From assembly GCA_025450475.1 (NCBI GenBank), contig JANWHJ010000071.1, positions 1 to 6,098 of the forward strand: 6,098 bases of DNA, in the 5' to 3' direction. Shown here in pieces: positions 1-4,657 of this stretch. The stretch comes from Nitrososphaera sp. GTDB lineage: Archaea > Thermoproteota > Nitrososphaeria > Nitrososphaerales > Nitrososphaeraceae. The notes under the pieces were generated by a model. The model ran no database searches. It saw only the letters and a program-made list of their open reading frames with translations, and was not told the origin of the DNA. Each line of letters begins with the position of its first letter. The first letter of the stretch is position 1. The translations under genes were made by a program, and so were the position numbers.

Positions 1-268
1 ACCGTATTTCTTCGCAGCACTCTATGAACTTCATGCCCTTTTCAGTCGTGCGGTACACGTTATTGCCGTCAAGGTCATGCGTCTTTTCAATCAGGTTGTG
101 TGCAAGGAGCGCCGAAAAATAGTTCTCCACCTGCGTGCTGCTGATGTTGGCCTTGTACAGGATGTGGGTCTTTTTTGCGCCGCCGCCCATCGCGGAGACA
201 AGTATGTCGTAGACAATGTCCACCTTGCTCCGGTGTCGCTCCGTCTTAGGCTCGTAATGTGAATTCAT
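1..268 (-). CDS. Winged helix-turn-helix DNA-binding protein (HTH_45-like), 3' end cut off
   Basis: The minus strand reads from an ATG at 268-266 with no stop, giving 89 residues before the window edge. It begins MNSHYEPKTERHRSK. A first helix (about residues 16-27) leads to a Gly-rich turn (GGGAKKTHILYKANIS, 28-43). A second helix-turn-helix part follows (STQVENYFSALLAHNLI, 44-60), then a wing ending in the VYRTTEKGMKFIE motif (71-83). This is the layout of the small one-domain winged-helix regulators that are very abundant in Thaumarchaeota. Such proteins are usually about 90-110 residues, so only a short tail should be missing. It probably acts as a dimeric transcription regulator, but its target and any ligand are unknown. 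It has its own TATA-like element at 288-298, 25 bp before the ATG, and no Shine-Dalgarno sequence, which suggests a leaderless message. The ferritin-like gene lies 68 bp upstream on the same strand. Confidence 0.85.
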   Translation of the reverse strand, partial: MNSHYEPKTERHRSKVDIVYDILVSAMGGGAKKTHILYKANISSTQVENYFSALLAHNLIEKTHDLDGNNVYRTTEKGMKFIECCEEIR

Positions 269-287
269 CTTATGTCAAAATTCATCA

Positions 288-298
288 GATTTTATCTA
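288..298 (-). promoter_or_regulatory. TATA-like element for the winged-helix gene
   Basis: On the minus strand this reads TAGATAAAATC, centred about 25 bp before the ATG at 268. That distance fits an archaeal TATA box driving a leaderless transcript. No Shine-Dalgarno sequence is visible between the box and the start. The call is inferred from position and AT content only. Confidence 0.4.
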
Positions 299-301
299 CT
301 T

Positions 302-341
302 AATAGAGATACGCAACTAGATTCTGTAAAGAGTCTCTATT
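302..341. repeat. 8-bp inverted repeat between ferritin-like and winged-helix genes
   Basis: AATAGAGA at 302-309 is the exact reverse complement of TCTCTATT at 334-341, separated by 24 nt. The right arm covers the stop codon of the ferritin-like gene (337-339). The left arm lies just upstream of the putative TATA box of the winged-helix gene. It could be a weak transcript hairpin after the ferritin-like gene or an operator for a dimeric regulator. No T-tract follows directly, so it is not a classical terminator. The arms are short enough to arise by chance. Confidence 0.35.
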
Positions 342-759
342 TTGCCGAATCAACCAGCTCTGACAAGTGTTCCAGAATTCGAATGTGGTGCTCTTCGTCA
401 ACACTGATGCTCTTTAGCAAGGCAGCGGTTTCCGGATCGTCGGCCATCTCGGCACATCTCAACAGGGTATCACGTGAGTCTCTTTCTTCATCAATGGACT
501 CTGAAATGCCCTTTTTTGTCAGGCTAGCGCTGCCGGTCGCCCCTTCTATTCCGGCCATTATCCTGGAAATGTACTCTATATGACGCAGGCCGTCAGCGAG
601 CAGTGTATGCAAATAACTGCGGACAAGGTCGTTTTCGACCGTCGTGAGCACCGACATGTAGTGCATGAGCTCCTTTATCTCGGCATCGTGTTGCTCCTTT
701 AGCATCGAATAGAGCTTTTGCTTCCTTTCCATTTGCCTAAGCCGTGAATCCACAACCAT
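337..759 (-). CDS. Ferritin-like (rubrerythrin-type, putative diiron) four-helix protein
   Basis: This 140-residue protein is almost wholly helical. It shows metal-site patterns of the ferritin-like superfamily, as found in small archaeal rubrerythrin-related proteins. Helix A carries E22 and E27 (EQHDAEIKEL). Helix B has D56-G-L-R-H60, resembling the DSxKH motif of these proteins. Helix C carries E87, E91 and E92. Helix D ends in D121-E-E-H-H125. A rubredoxin-like Cys4 domain is absent, so it is not a complete rubrerythrin. Diiron relatives act in peroxide or oxygen handling or in iron chemistry; the substrate here is unknown. The start is the first ATG, at 759. A second in-frame ATG at 732 (M10) is possible and would still leave all helices intact. 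No signal peptide is seen, so it is presumably cytoplasmic. The gene diverges from the microprotein gene at 835 and precedes the winged-helix gene on the same strand. Confidence 0.8.
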   Translation of the reverse strand: MVVDSRLRQMERKQKLYSMLKEQHDAEIKELMHYMSVLTTVENDLVRSYLHTLLADGLRHIEYISRIMAGIEGATGSASLTKKGISESIDEERDSRDTLLRCAEMADDPETAALLKSISVDEEHHIRILEHLSELVDSAK

Positions 760-764
760 GCTGG

Positions 765-775
765 GACGTCCGGCA
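765..775 (+). repeat. 11-bp direct repeat GACGTCCGGCA, copy 1
   Basis: GACGTCCGGCA here is identical to the copy at 963-973. Its core GGACGTCC (764-771) is a perfect palindrome. It lies between the putative promoter and the start codon of the minus-strand ferritin-like gene, so a protein bound here could affect that gene. Function is inferred only from position. Confidence 0.4.
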
Positions 776-785
776 ATAAAAAAAT
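775..785 (-). promoter_or_regulatory. AT-rich promoter element for the ferritin-like gene
   Basis: On the minus strand this reads ATTTTTTTATT, centred about 21 bp before the ATG at 759 and about 48 bp before the alternative ATG at 732. The spacing is slightly short for a leaderless start at 759 but would give a leader of about 20 nt for the start at 732. The palindromic ATTTAAAT at 802-809 could instead serve this direction, giving a leader of about 20 nt for the 759 start. Confidence 0.35.
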
Positions 786-801
786 GGCGGTGCCCTCGTA
801 C

Positions 802-810
802 ATTTAAATA
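802..810 (+). promoter_or_regulatory. TATA box upstream of the microprotein gene
   Basis: ATTTAAATA is a good archaeal TATA box. Its centre lies about 29 bp before the TTG at 835, so transcription should begin at about 832 and yield an essentially leaderless message for the 42-residue protein. ATTTAAAT is a perfect palindrome and could also be used in the opposite direction for the ferritin-like gene. Confidence 0.55.
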
Positions 811-834
811 ACTTCTCCATCATGTTCCCACTGC

Positions 835-963
835 TTGGCGTCAATACAAAGCATATGCGATTGCCTCTGCCACAAGAAATACGGCGACAAGTCGATATGC
901 GGCAAGTGCGTGGACAGACACAAGGCTTCACCCTACTATCAGATCCTGAAAAAGTTTGACTAG
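835..963 (+). CDS. Cys/His-rich putative zinc-binding microprotein (42 aa)
   Basis: A TTG-initiated frame encodes 42 residues, ending at TAG 961-963. Key residues are C8, C10, C12, H13, C22, C25 and H29, in the pattern C-x-C-x-C-H-x8-C-x2-C-x3-H. The tail SPYYQILKKFD ends the protein. Six or seven possible zinc ligands in 22 residues suggest a small zinc-binding fold. Support for this start is good: an in-frame stop at 805-807 leaves TTG as the only usual start codon, and a TATA box at 802-810 places transcription initiation about 3 nt before it. A competing ATG frame (822-959) begins upstream of the predicted transcript and has no recognisable motif. I do not recognise the family and assign no function; a nucleic-acid-binding or protein-adaptor role would be a guess. 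The gene diverges from the ferritin-like gene and lies 45 bp before the propeller gene. Confidence 0.65.
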   Translation: MASIQSICDCLCHKKYGDKSICGKCVDRHKASPYYQILKKFD

Positions 964-973
964 ACGTCCGGCA
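963..973 (+). repeat. 11-bp direct repeat GACGTCCGGCA, copy 2
   Basis: This is identical to 765-775 and lies 198 bp from it. It starts at the last base of the microprotein stop codon and ends 8 bp before the putative TATA box of the propeller gene, a position suited to an activator or operator site. The two copies bracket the microprotein gene exactly. Confidence 0.4.
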
Positions 974-981
974 TATCCTTC

Positions 982-989
982 AAATAAGA
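982..989 (+). promoter_or_regulatory. TATA-like element for the propeller gene
   Basis: AAATAAGA is centred about 24 bp before the GTG at 1009, consistent with a leaderless transcript. No Shine-Dalgarno sequence is visible before the GTG. This suggests the propeller gene can be transcribed separately from the microprotein gene, although only 45 bp separate them. Confidence 0.4.
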
Positions 990-1008
990 TCAATTCATAA
1001 TTTGATGT

Positions 1009-2208
1009 GTGAAATCCCTTGTCGTCCTGATAATAGCAGCGGGAACGGCATTTGCACTATTTTTGCTCGTCAGTCAGCCCCGGACAGAGCACGAGATTGT
1101 AGATGGGCTTGGAAACAATAACTCTCTGCAGGTCGTCTTTGAAAATGCGACGAACTTGACAAATAACGAACAGGATTCTGTCTACGGGCAGGTCGCGGCG
1201 TGGAACAGCAGCGTCTACGTCATATGGCAGGATTCAGTGAGCGGCACGAATTACGACATTTTCATTAAAAAGAGCTCGGACAACGGCACTCTGTTTGGAT
1301 CTCTTCTTAACCTGAGCAACAACCCTGGCTTTTCAGAGCACCCTCAGCTGTCGGCTCATGGAAGCAATGTCTATGCAGCGTGGGCGGACAACACACAGGG
1401 CAACAGAGAACTGCTTTTTGCAAGGAGCGTCAACAATGGGGTCAGTTTTGAAAACGCCCGGAACCTGAGCAACGATATTTCAGACTCACACAACCAAGAA
1501 ATGGCTGCCTTCGGAGACAACGTGTATGTGGCGTGGGTAGCTCAAGACGAGCAGGAGAACACGAACATACTGTTCAGGGCAAGCACCGACGGCGGAGCCA
1601 CTTTTAACAGGACGATCAGTATCAGCAGCCAGGCCAACCTTGGATCTTTCCCCAAGGTCGCCGCGTATGGTGACGACGTATATATGGCATGGAACGTGAT
1701 AGGGGACAGAATGAATGACGGCCTGTACTTCACAAAGAGCTCCGACAAGGGAAGCACTTTTGGAAATGTGACAAAGCTTGATGACAGCTCTGGCGAGTCT
1801 CAAGTGACTGCCTACTACGACACAGTATACCTCGTATCCGGAGGTCTCGACTCAGAAAAGGTGAACGGCCTATTTTTCCTAAAAAGCAATAATGGTGGAG
1901 AAACATTTGCTAATCCTGTAATGATTGATGGGGCCGGAAAATTTGTAAATCCGACTAACGTTGAAGTGACATCCGATAACCACGATGTTGCGTACGTGGC
2001 AAGTCAGGTGTTTTCACAAGGCAACGAAGAAATCCTTTTGCTGCCGATTTCTGGCGGCAACGCAACTGGAGTCCTCAACGTGAGCAATAACGAAAAGTTC
2101 TCTGTATGTCCGTCGATAGCGATGGCCGGCGACAACATTTACGTTGTGTGGGAAGACCTGACTCCGGGAAACCACGAGATACTTTATGCAAAAGGCAGCA
2201 AAATGTGA
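1009..2208 (+). CDS. Secreted or membrane-anchored Asp-box (sialidase-like) beta-propeller protein
   Basis: The 399-residue product begins with MKSLVVLIIAAGTAFALFLL, a signal peptide or N-terminal membrane anchor, so most of it should lie outside the cell. Residues 46-396 hold seven repeats of about 50 residues. Each runs roughly N-L-S/T-N-N, a VYxAW strand (for example VYAAW 121-125, VYVAW 172-176, VYMAW 224-228) and an Asp-box. Asp-box copies start at S89 (SSDNGTLF), S140 (SVNNGVSF), S192 (STDGGATF), S244 (SSDKGSTF) and S293 (SNNGGETF); the sixth is degenerate and the seventh absent. This is the architecture of sialidase/BNR-type propellers. No FRIP motif or clear arginine triad is visible, so enzymatic sialidase activity is unlikely; binding or scaffolding at the cell surface is more plausible. 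The start is GTG at 1009, forced by an in-frame stop at 1003-1005. The stop lies 5 bp from the oppositely oriented tRNA-Leu gene. Confidence 0.85.
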   Translation: MKSLVVLIIAAGTAFALFLLVSQPRTEHEIVDGLGNNNSLQVVFENATNLTNNEQDSVYGQVAAWNSSVYVIWQDSVSGTNYDIFIKKSSDNGTLFGSLLNLSNNPGFSEHPQLSAHGSNVYAAWADNTQGNRELLFARSVNNGVSFENARNLSNDISDSHNQEMAAFGDNVYVAWVAQDEQENTNILFRASTDGGATFNRTISISSQANLGSFPKVAAYGDDVYMAWNVIGDRMNDGLYFTKSSDKGSTFGNVTKLDDSSGESQVTAYYDTVYLVSGGLDSEKVNGLFFLKSNNGGETFANPVMIDGAGKFVNPTNVEVTSDNHDVAYVASQVFSQGNEEILLLPISGGNATGVLNVSNNEKFSVCPSIAMAGDNIYVVWEDLTPGNHEILYAKGSKM

Positions 2209-2213
2209 AAAGA
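2200..2213 (-). terminator. Oligo-T terminator of tRNA-Leu
   Basis: Directly after the tRNA 3' end the minus strand reads TCTTTTCACATTTT, with two T4 tracts (2211-2208 and 2203-2200). Archaeal RNA polymerase commonly terminates at such tracts. The element overlaps the final codons of the convergent propeller gene. Confidence 0.4.
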
Positions 2214-2298
2214 TGCGGGAGGTGGGATTTGAACCCACGAACCCCTAAGGGATAAGAGCCTCAGTCTTACGCCTTTGGCCATGCTGGGCGACTCCCGC
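2214..2298 (-). tRNA. tRNA-Leu, anticodon GAG
   Basis: On the minus strand the acceptor GCGGGAG (2298-2292) pairs with CTCCCGC (2221-2215), followed by discriminator A at 2214. The D arm contains GCCCAGC and AGGC. The anticodon stem TAAGA/TCTTA closes the loop CTGAGGC, giving anticodon GAG (reads CUC and CUU, leucine). A class II variable arm (CCC-TTA-GGG) is present, as expected for tRNA-Leu. The T arm is GTGGG-TTCAAAT-CCCAC. No intron is seen, and CCA is not encoded, since TCT follows the discriminator; CCA must be added enzymatically. It is convergent with the propeller gene and divergent from rpoN. Confidence 0.95.
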
Positions 2299-2321
2299 GC
2301 CCGTTATCACGCTTTCCTCGC

Positions 2322-2336
2322 GCTAATTTGAATATT
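2322..2336 (-). promoter_or_regulatory. AT-rich promoter element for tRNA-Leu
   Basis: The minus strand has AATATTCAAATTA, lying about 26-38 bp before the first tRNA base at 2298, the expected place for a TATA box. The remaining sequence to the tRNA is GC-rich. It lies back-to-back with the rpoN promoter in the 87-bp gap 2299-2385. Confidence 0.45.
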
Positions 2337-2351
2337 GCGTGGCGGTAATGG

Positions 2352-2361
2352 TTTTTATAAT
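2352..2361 (+). promoter_or_regulatory. TATA box of rpoN (first promoter of the rpoN-mvk cluster)
   Basis: TTTTTATAAT is centred about 29 bp before the rpoN ATG at 2386, predicting a start of transcription at about 2383 and an almost leaderless message. It is the best promoter for the plus-strand housekeeping cluster in this window. Confidence 0.6.
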
Positions 2362-2385
2362 GCCTAGGCACAATGACAGAAGCAG

Positions 2386-2622
2386 ATGCTAATCCCTGTT
2401 CGCTGTTTTACATGCGGCAACCTTATTGCAGACAAGTACGCCGAGTATTCAAACCGAGTGAAGGCAGGAGAAGACCCGGCAAAAGTTATGGACTCGCTTA
2501 ACGTAAAGCGATACTGTTGCAGAAGGATGTTCATTTCAAGCATCGAGACTATCTACCAGATTATTCCCTACTACGAAGCGCTGAGAAGGCGCATGTCCGA
2601 GATCCAGTCCGAGATAGAATAA
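2386..2622 (+). CDS. rpoN: DNA-directed RNA polymerase subunit N (Rpb10 homologue)
   Basis: This 78-residue protein is a small zinc-binding subunit of the archaeal RNA polymerase, homologous to eukaryotic Rpb10. Rpb10-type subunits help hold the Rpo3/Rpo11 platform to the large subunits. It starts MLIPVRCFTCG, the canonical N-terminus, with C7 and C10 as zinc ligands. The second pair is C44 and C45 in the signature YCCRRM (43-48). The length is slightly above the usual 55-75 residues because of a helical, charged C-terminal tail (about 62-78). The ATG at 2386 gives the canonical N-terminus; an earlier ATG at 2373 is out of frame. Its own TATA box precedes it, and eno follows after 44 bp. RpoN next to eno and S2 is a classic archaeal arrangement. 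Confidence 0.97.
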   Translation: MLIPVRCFTCGNLIADKYAEYSNRVKAGEDPAKVMDSLNVKRYCCRRMFISSIETIYQIIPYYEALRRRMSEIQSEIE

Positions 2623-2634
2623 TCCATAAACAAG

Positions 2635-2645
2635 TAATAAATAAC
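2635..2645 (+). promoter_or_regulatory. Possible internal TATA box before eno
   Basis: TAATAAATAAC is centred about 27 bp before the eno ATG at 2667, with no Shine-Dalgarno sequence in between. This spacing fits a leaderless promoter, so the eno-rpsB-MEMO-mvk block may be transcribed both from here and by read-through from rpoN. Confidence 0.5.
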
Positions 2646-2666
2646 GTCGGCATTAGGTTCATACTT

Positions 2667-3914
2667 ATGCCTTCTATTACTTCGGTCCGCGGCAGACTGG
2701 TTTTCAACAGCAGGGGAAGCAAGACTATAGAAATCGACGTTGTAACTGACAACAAGTTCATGGGAAGGGTCTGCGCGCCGTCCGGCGCGTCCGTGGGCAA
2801 GTTCGAGGCCCAGAGCTTCCCGGAGAACAAGGCAGAAAAAGCACTTGCGGTCTTTAACGCGAATTCTAAAAAGTTTGTCGGCCTGCAGGCAGAGAACATG
2901 AAGGCAGTTTTTGACGCATTAAGATCTATTGACAAAACAGATAACTATGCCACGATCGGCGGGTCGGTCGCGTACGCACTTTCAATAGCCGCCGTCGACT
3001 CGGCAGCCAAGGCGCTCAACGTCCCGCTTTTCAAGCTATTGAAACCAAGTAAACCATACAGGTTCCCATTTCCGCTTGGCAACATCCTTGGTGGAGGGGC
3101 GCATGCAGGACCCGGTACCCCGGACATACAGGAGATTCTGGCATGTCCAGTGGGCGCAAAGAGTATCACGGAGGCTCTGGAGATGAATTTCAAGCTGCAC
3201 ACCGAGACGCGGAAGGTTATCGAATCTATTGATAGGCGCTTTACCTACGGAAGAGGCGATGAAGGCGCCTGGGCTCCGAATGTGAATAACGATCAGGCCC
3301 TCGAGATCGTTGAAAAGGCGGTCAAGAACTGCGGCTATACCCTTGGCAGGGATATGGCATTAGGAATCGATTTTGCCAGCTCGTCATTCTGGGACGAAGA
3401 GAACGAGGTTTACGACTATACCCGGCAGGGAATCAAGCGCGACACAGGCGAGCAGATCGAGTTTGCAAGCAGGCTGATGCACGACTACAAGCTCGTCTAT
3501 GCAGAAGATCCGGTGCACGAAGGTGATTTTGAAAGCATGGCAGTCTTGACGAAAAAGAACCTAGAGACTCTGGTGACCGGCGACGACATGCTGGTCACGA
3601 ACGCCGGCAAAGTGAAAGAAGTCGTCAAGTACGGCGCGTGCAGCGGTGCAATACTGAAGGTCAACCAGGCAGGAAGTTTGTATGACGCGATGAAATTTGC
3701 CGAGGAATGCAAGAAGAACAACATCAAGATAATAACGTCGCACAGGTCCGGCGAATCTGTAGACTCACATATCTCACACATCGCAGTCGCCACCGATTCA
3801 AAGATGATAAAGACTGGAGTCCTAGGGGGCGAGCGCGTCGCCAAGCTGAACGAGCTTGTGCGCATGACAGAGTATGATTTAATAGAAGGTATGGCTGAAC
3901 TGACCTCTGCATAA
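2667..3914 (+). CDS. eno: Enolase (phosphopyruvate hydratase)
   Basis: Enolase interconverts 2-phosphoglycerate and phosphoenolpyruvate in glycolysis and gluconeogenesis. The 415-residue product has normal archaeal length. The N-terminal domain carries SRG (15-17) and PSGAS (38-42). The barrel domain has H146 in GGGAHAG, E156 in DIQE, E199 in GDEG, and Mg ligands D235, E280 (AEDP) and D306 (GDD). The catalytic base is K331 (LKVNQ), with H359 in SHRSGES and K382 in IKTG. All expected catalytic residues are therefore present. Several flanking motifs diverge from the bacterial consensus: SRGSKT replaces SRGNPT, and SVGKFEA replaces STGxxEA. The frame stays open back to 2517 inside rpoN, but the start was set at ATG 2667 because PSITSVRGR matches the normal enolase beginning and a TATA box lies 27 bp upstream. 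The stop overlaps the rpsB start (TAATG). Confidence 0.96.
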   Translation: MPSITSVRGRLVFNSRGSKTIEIDVVTDNKFMGRVCAPSGASVGKFEAQSFPENKAEKALAVFNANSKKFVGLQAENMKAVFDALRSIDKTDNYATIGGSVAYALSIAAVDSAAKALNVPLFKLLKPSKPYRFPFPLGNILGGGAHAGPGTPDIQEILACPVGAKSITEALEMNFKLHTETRKVIESIDRRFTYGRGDEGAWAPNVNNDQALEIVEKAVKNCGYTLGRDMALGIDFASSSFWDEENEVYDYTRQGIKRDTGEQIEFASRLMHDYKLVYAEDPVHEGDFESMAVLTKKNLETLVTGDDMLVTNAGKVKEVVKYGACSGAILKVNQAGSLYDAMKFAEECKKNNIKIITSHRSGESVDSHISHIAVATDSKMIKTGVLGGERVAKLNELVRMTEYDLIEGMAELTSA

Positions 3915-4657
3915 TGAGTAATCCCGAAGACGGCCCTAGCGATATTGATGAGACCAACGCGGGGATAGAGGACGAAGAGGAAAAAGGAACAGAAACACAG
4001 TCAGATTCCCCGCCTGTTGAGACTCAGGAAGGTCAGGAGGCAATTGATACCGATAATTTAGAAAAGATGATACTTTCCACTGGCATCCGCGTGGGCACCC
4101 CAGTCAAGACCAAGTTCATGGCGCCGTTCATAGTCAAGGCCAATCCGGAGGGCCTCTACATACTTGATATCAGCAAGACGCTGGCAAGGGTAGACGTTGC
4201 TGCAAAGTTCATCGGCAGGGCAAGCATTGCCAAGGTTGCCGTGACTTCTGCCCGCGAATACGGCAAGACACCGGTGGAAAAGTTTTGCGAAATCACGGGC
4301 GCGACCGCAATCTTGGGCCGCTTTATGCCTGGTACGTTCACCAACCCGTCGCTCCCGAACTACATGGAGCCGGAAATTGTGGTCGTGACCGATCCGCAGG
4401 CGGACCAGCAAGCAGTTCTGGAAGCCACGAGGGCAGGAGTGCCAGTAATCGCCATTGCCAATAGCGACAACGTCACTGCAAAGGTCGATCTGGTCATACC
4501 CGCAAACAACCGCGGGCGCAAGGCGCTAGCGACAGTCTACTGGCTCCTCACAAGAGAAGTCCTGAAAAAACAGGGAGCCATTAAGTCAGACAGCGAAATG
4601 CTGGAGAAAGCTTCAATCGACGACTTTGAGACAAAGTTAGTCGAGGAAGTATCTTGA
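3914..4657 (+). CDS. rpsB: Small-subunit ribosomal protein S2 (uS2), archaeal type, with acidic N-terminal extension
   Basis: S2 binds the 30S subunit between head and body. The core starts near residue 52 with ILSTGIRVGTPVKT and runs through GLYILDISKT (80-89), VEKFCEITGA (121-130), the signature GRFMPGTFTNP (135-145), EPEIVVVTDP (152-161) and NNRGRKALA (198-206), all typical of archaeal/eukaryotic uS2. Residues 1-51 form an unusual, probably disordered, strongly acidic extension: 18 Asp/Glu in the first 50 residues and only one Lys. It shifts the length to 247, against roughly 200-210 for many archaeal homologues. The ATG at 3914 shares one base with the eno stop (TAATG), arguing for translational coupling and for this start. 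The internal ATG at 4067 (M52) would give a compact S2 but truncates the first core strand and has no clear ribosome binding site. The stop overlaps the MEMO gene start. Confidence 0.95.
   Translation: MSNPEDGPSDIDETNAGIEDEEEKGTETQSDSPPVETQEGQEAIDTDNLEKMILSTGIRVGTPVKTKFMAPFIVKANPEGLYILDISKTLARVDVAAKFIGRASIAKVAVTSAREYGKTPVEKFCEITGATAILGRFMPGTFTNPSLPNYMEPEIVVVTDPQADQQAVLEATRAGVPVIAIANSDNVTAKVDLVIPANNRGRKALATVYWLLTREVLKKQGAIKSDSEMLEKASIDDFETKLVEEVS
4643..4646 (+). promoter_or_regulatory. Shine-Dalgarno sequence for the TTG-started MEMO gene
   Basis: GAGG lies 7 nt before the TTG at 4654, inside the last codons of rpsB. It supports initiation at this rare start codon by ribosomes finishing S2. 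Unlike the other starts in this window, this one has a visible ribosome binding site. Confidence 0.5.

Noticed and set aside
272..583. Plus-strand open frame antisense to the ferritin-like gene
   Set aside because: Its Ser-rich composition without motifs is typical of the complement of a helical gene; the minus-strand reading has clear family patterns.
737..931. Minus-strand Cys-rich open frame
   Set aside because: It overlaps the ferritin-like start and is antisense to the microprotein. Its cysteines are irregularly spaced and it spans the divergent promoter, so it is a shadow.
822..959. ATG-started 45-codon frame overlapping the microprotein
   Set aside because: Its ATG lies upstream of the transcription start predicted from the TATA box at 802-810, and it shows no motif. 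The TTG frame in the same stretch has an ordered Cys/His pattern.
1486..1803. Long minus-strand frames within the propeller gene
   Set aside because: The plus strand has a continuous signal peptide and repeat architecture here; the antisense frames show no recognisable domain.
2373..2385. Earlier ATG at 2373 as the rpoN start
   Set aside because: It is out of frame with the canonical MLIPVRCFTCG N-terminus and lies upstream of the predicted transcription start.
2517..2666. Enolase frame open upstream into rpoN
   Set aside because: The upstream residues do not resemble enolase and are the +1 frame of rpoN. The ATG at 2667 gives the normal N-terminus.
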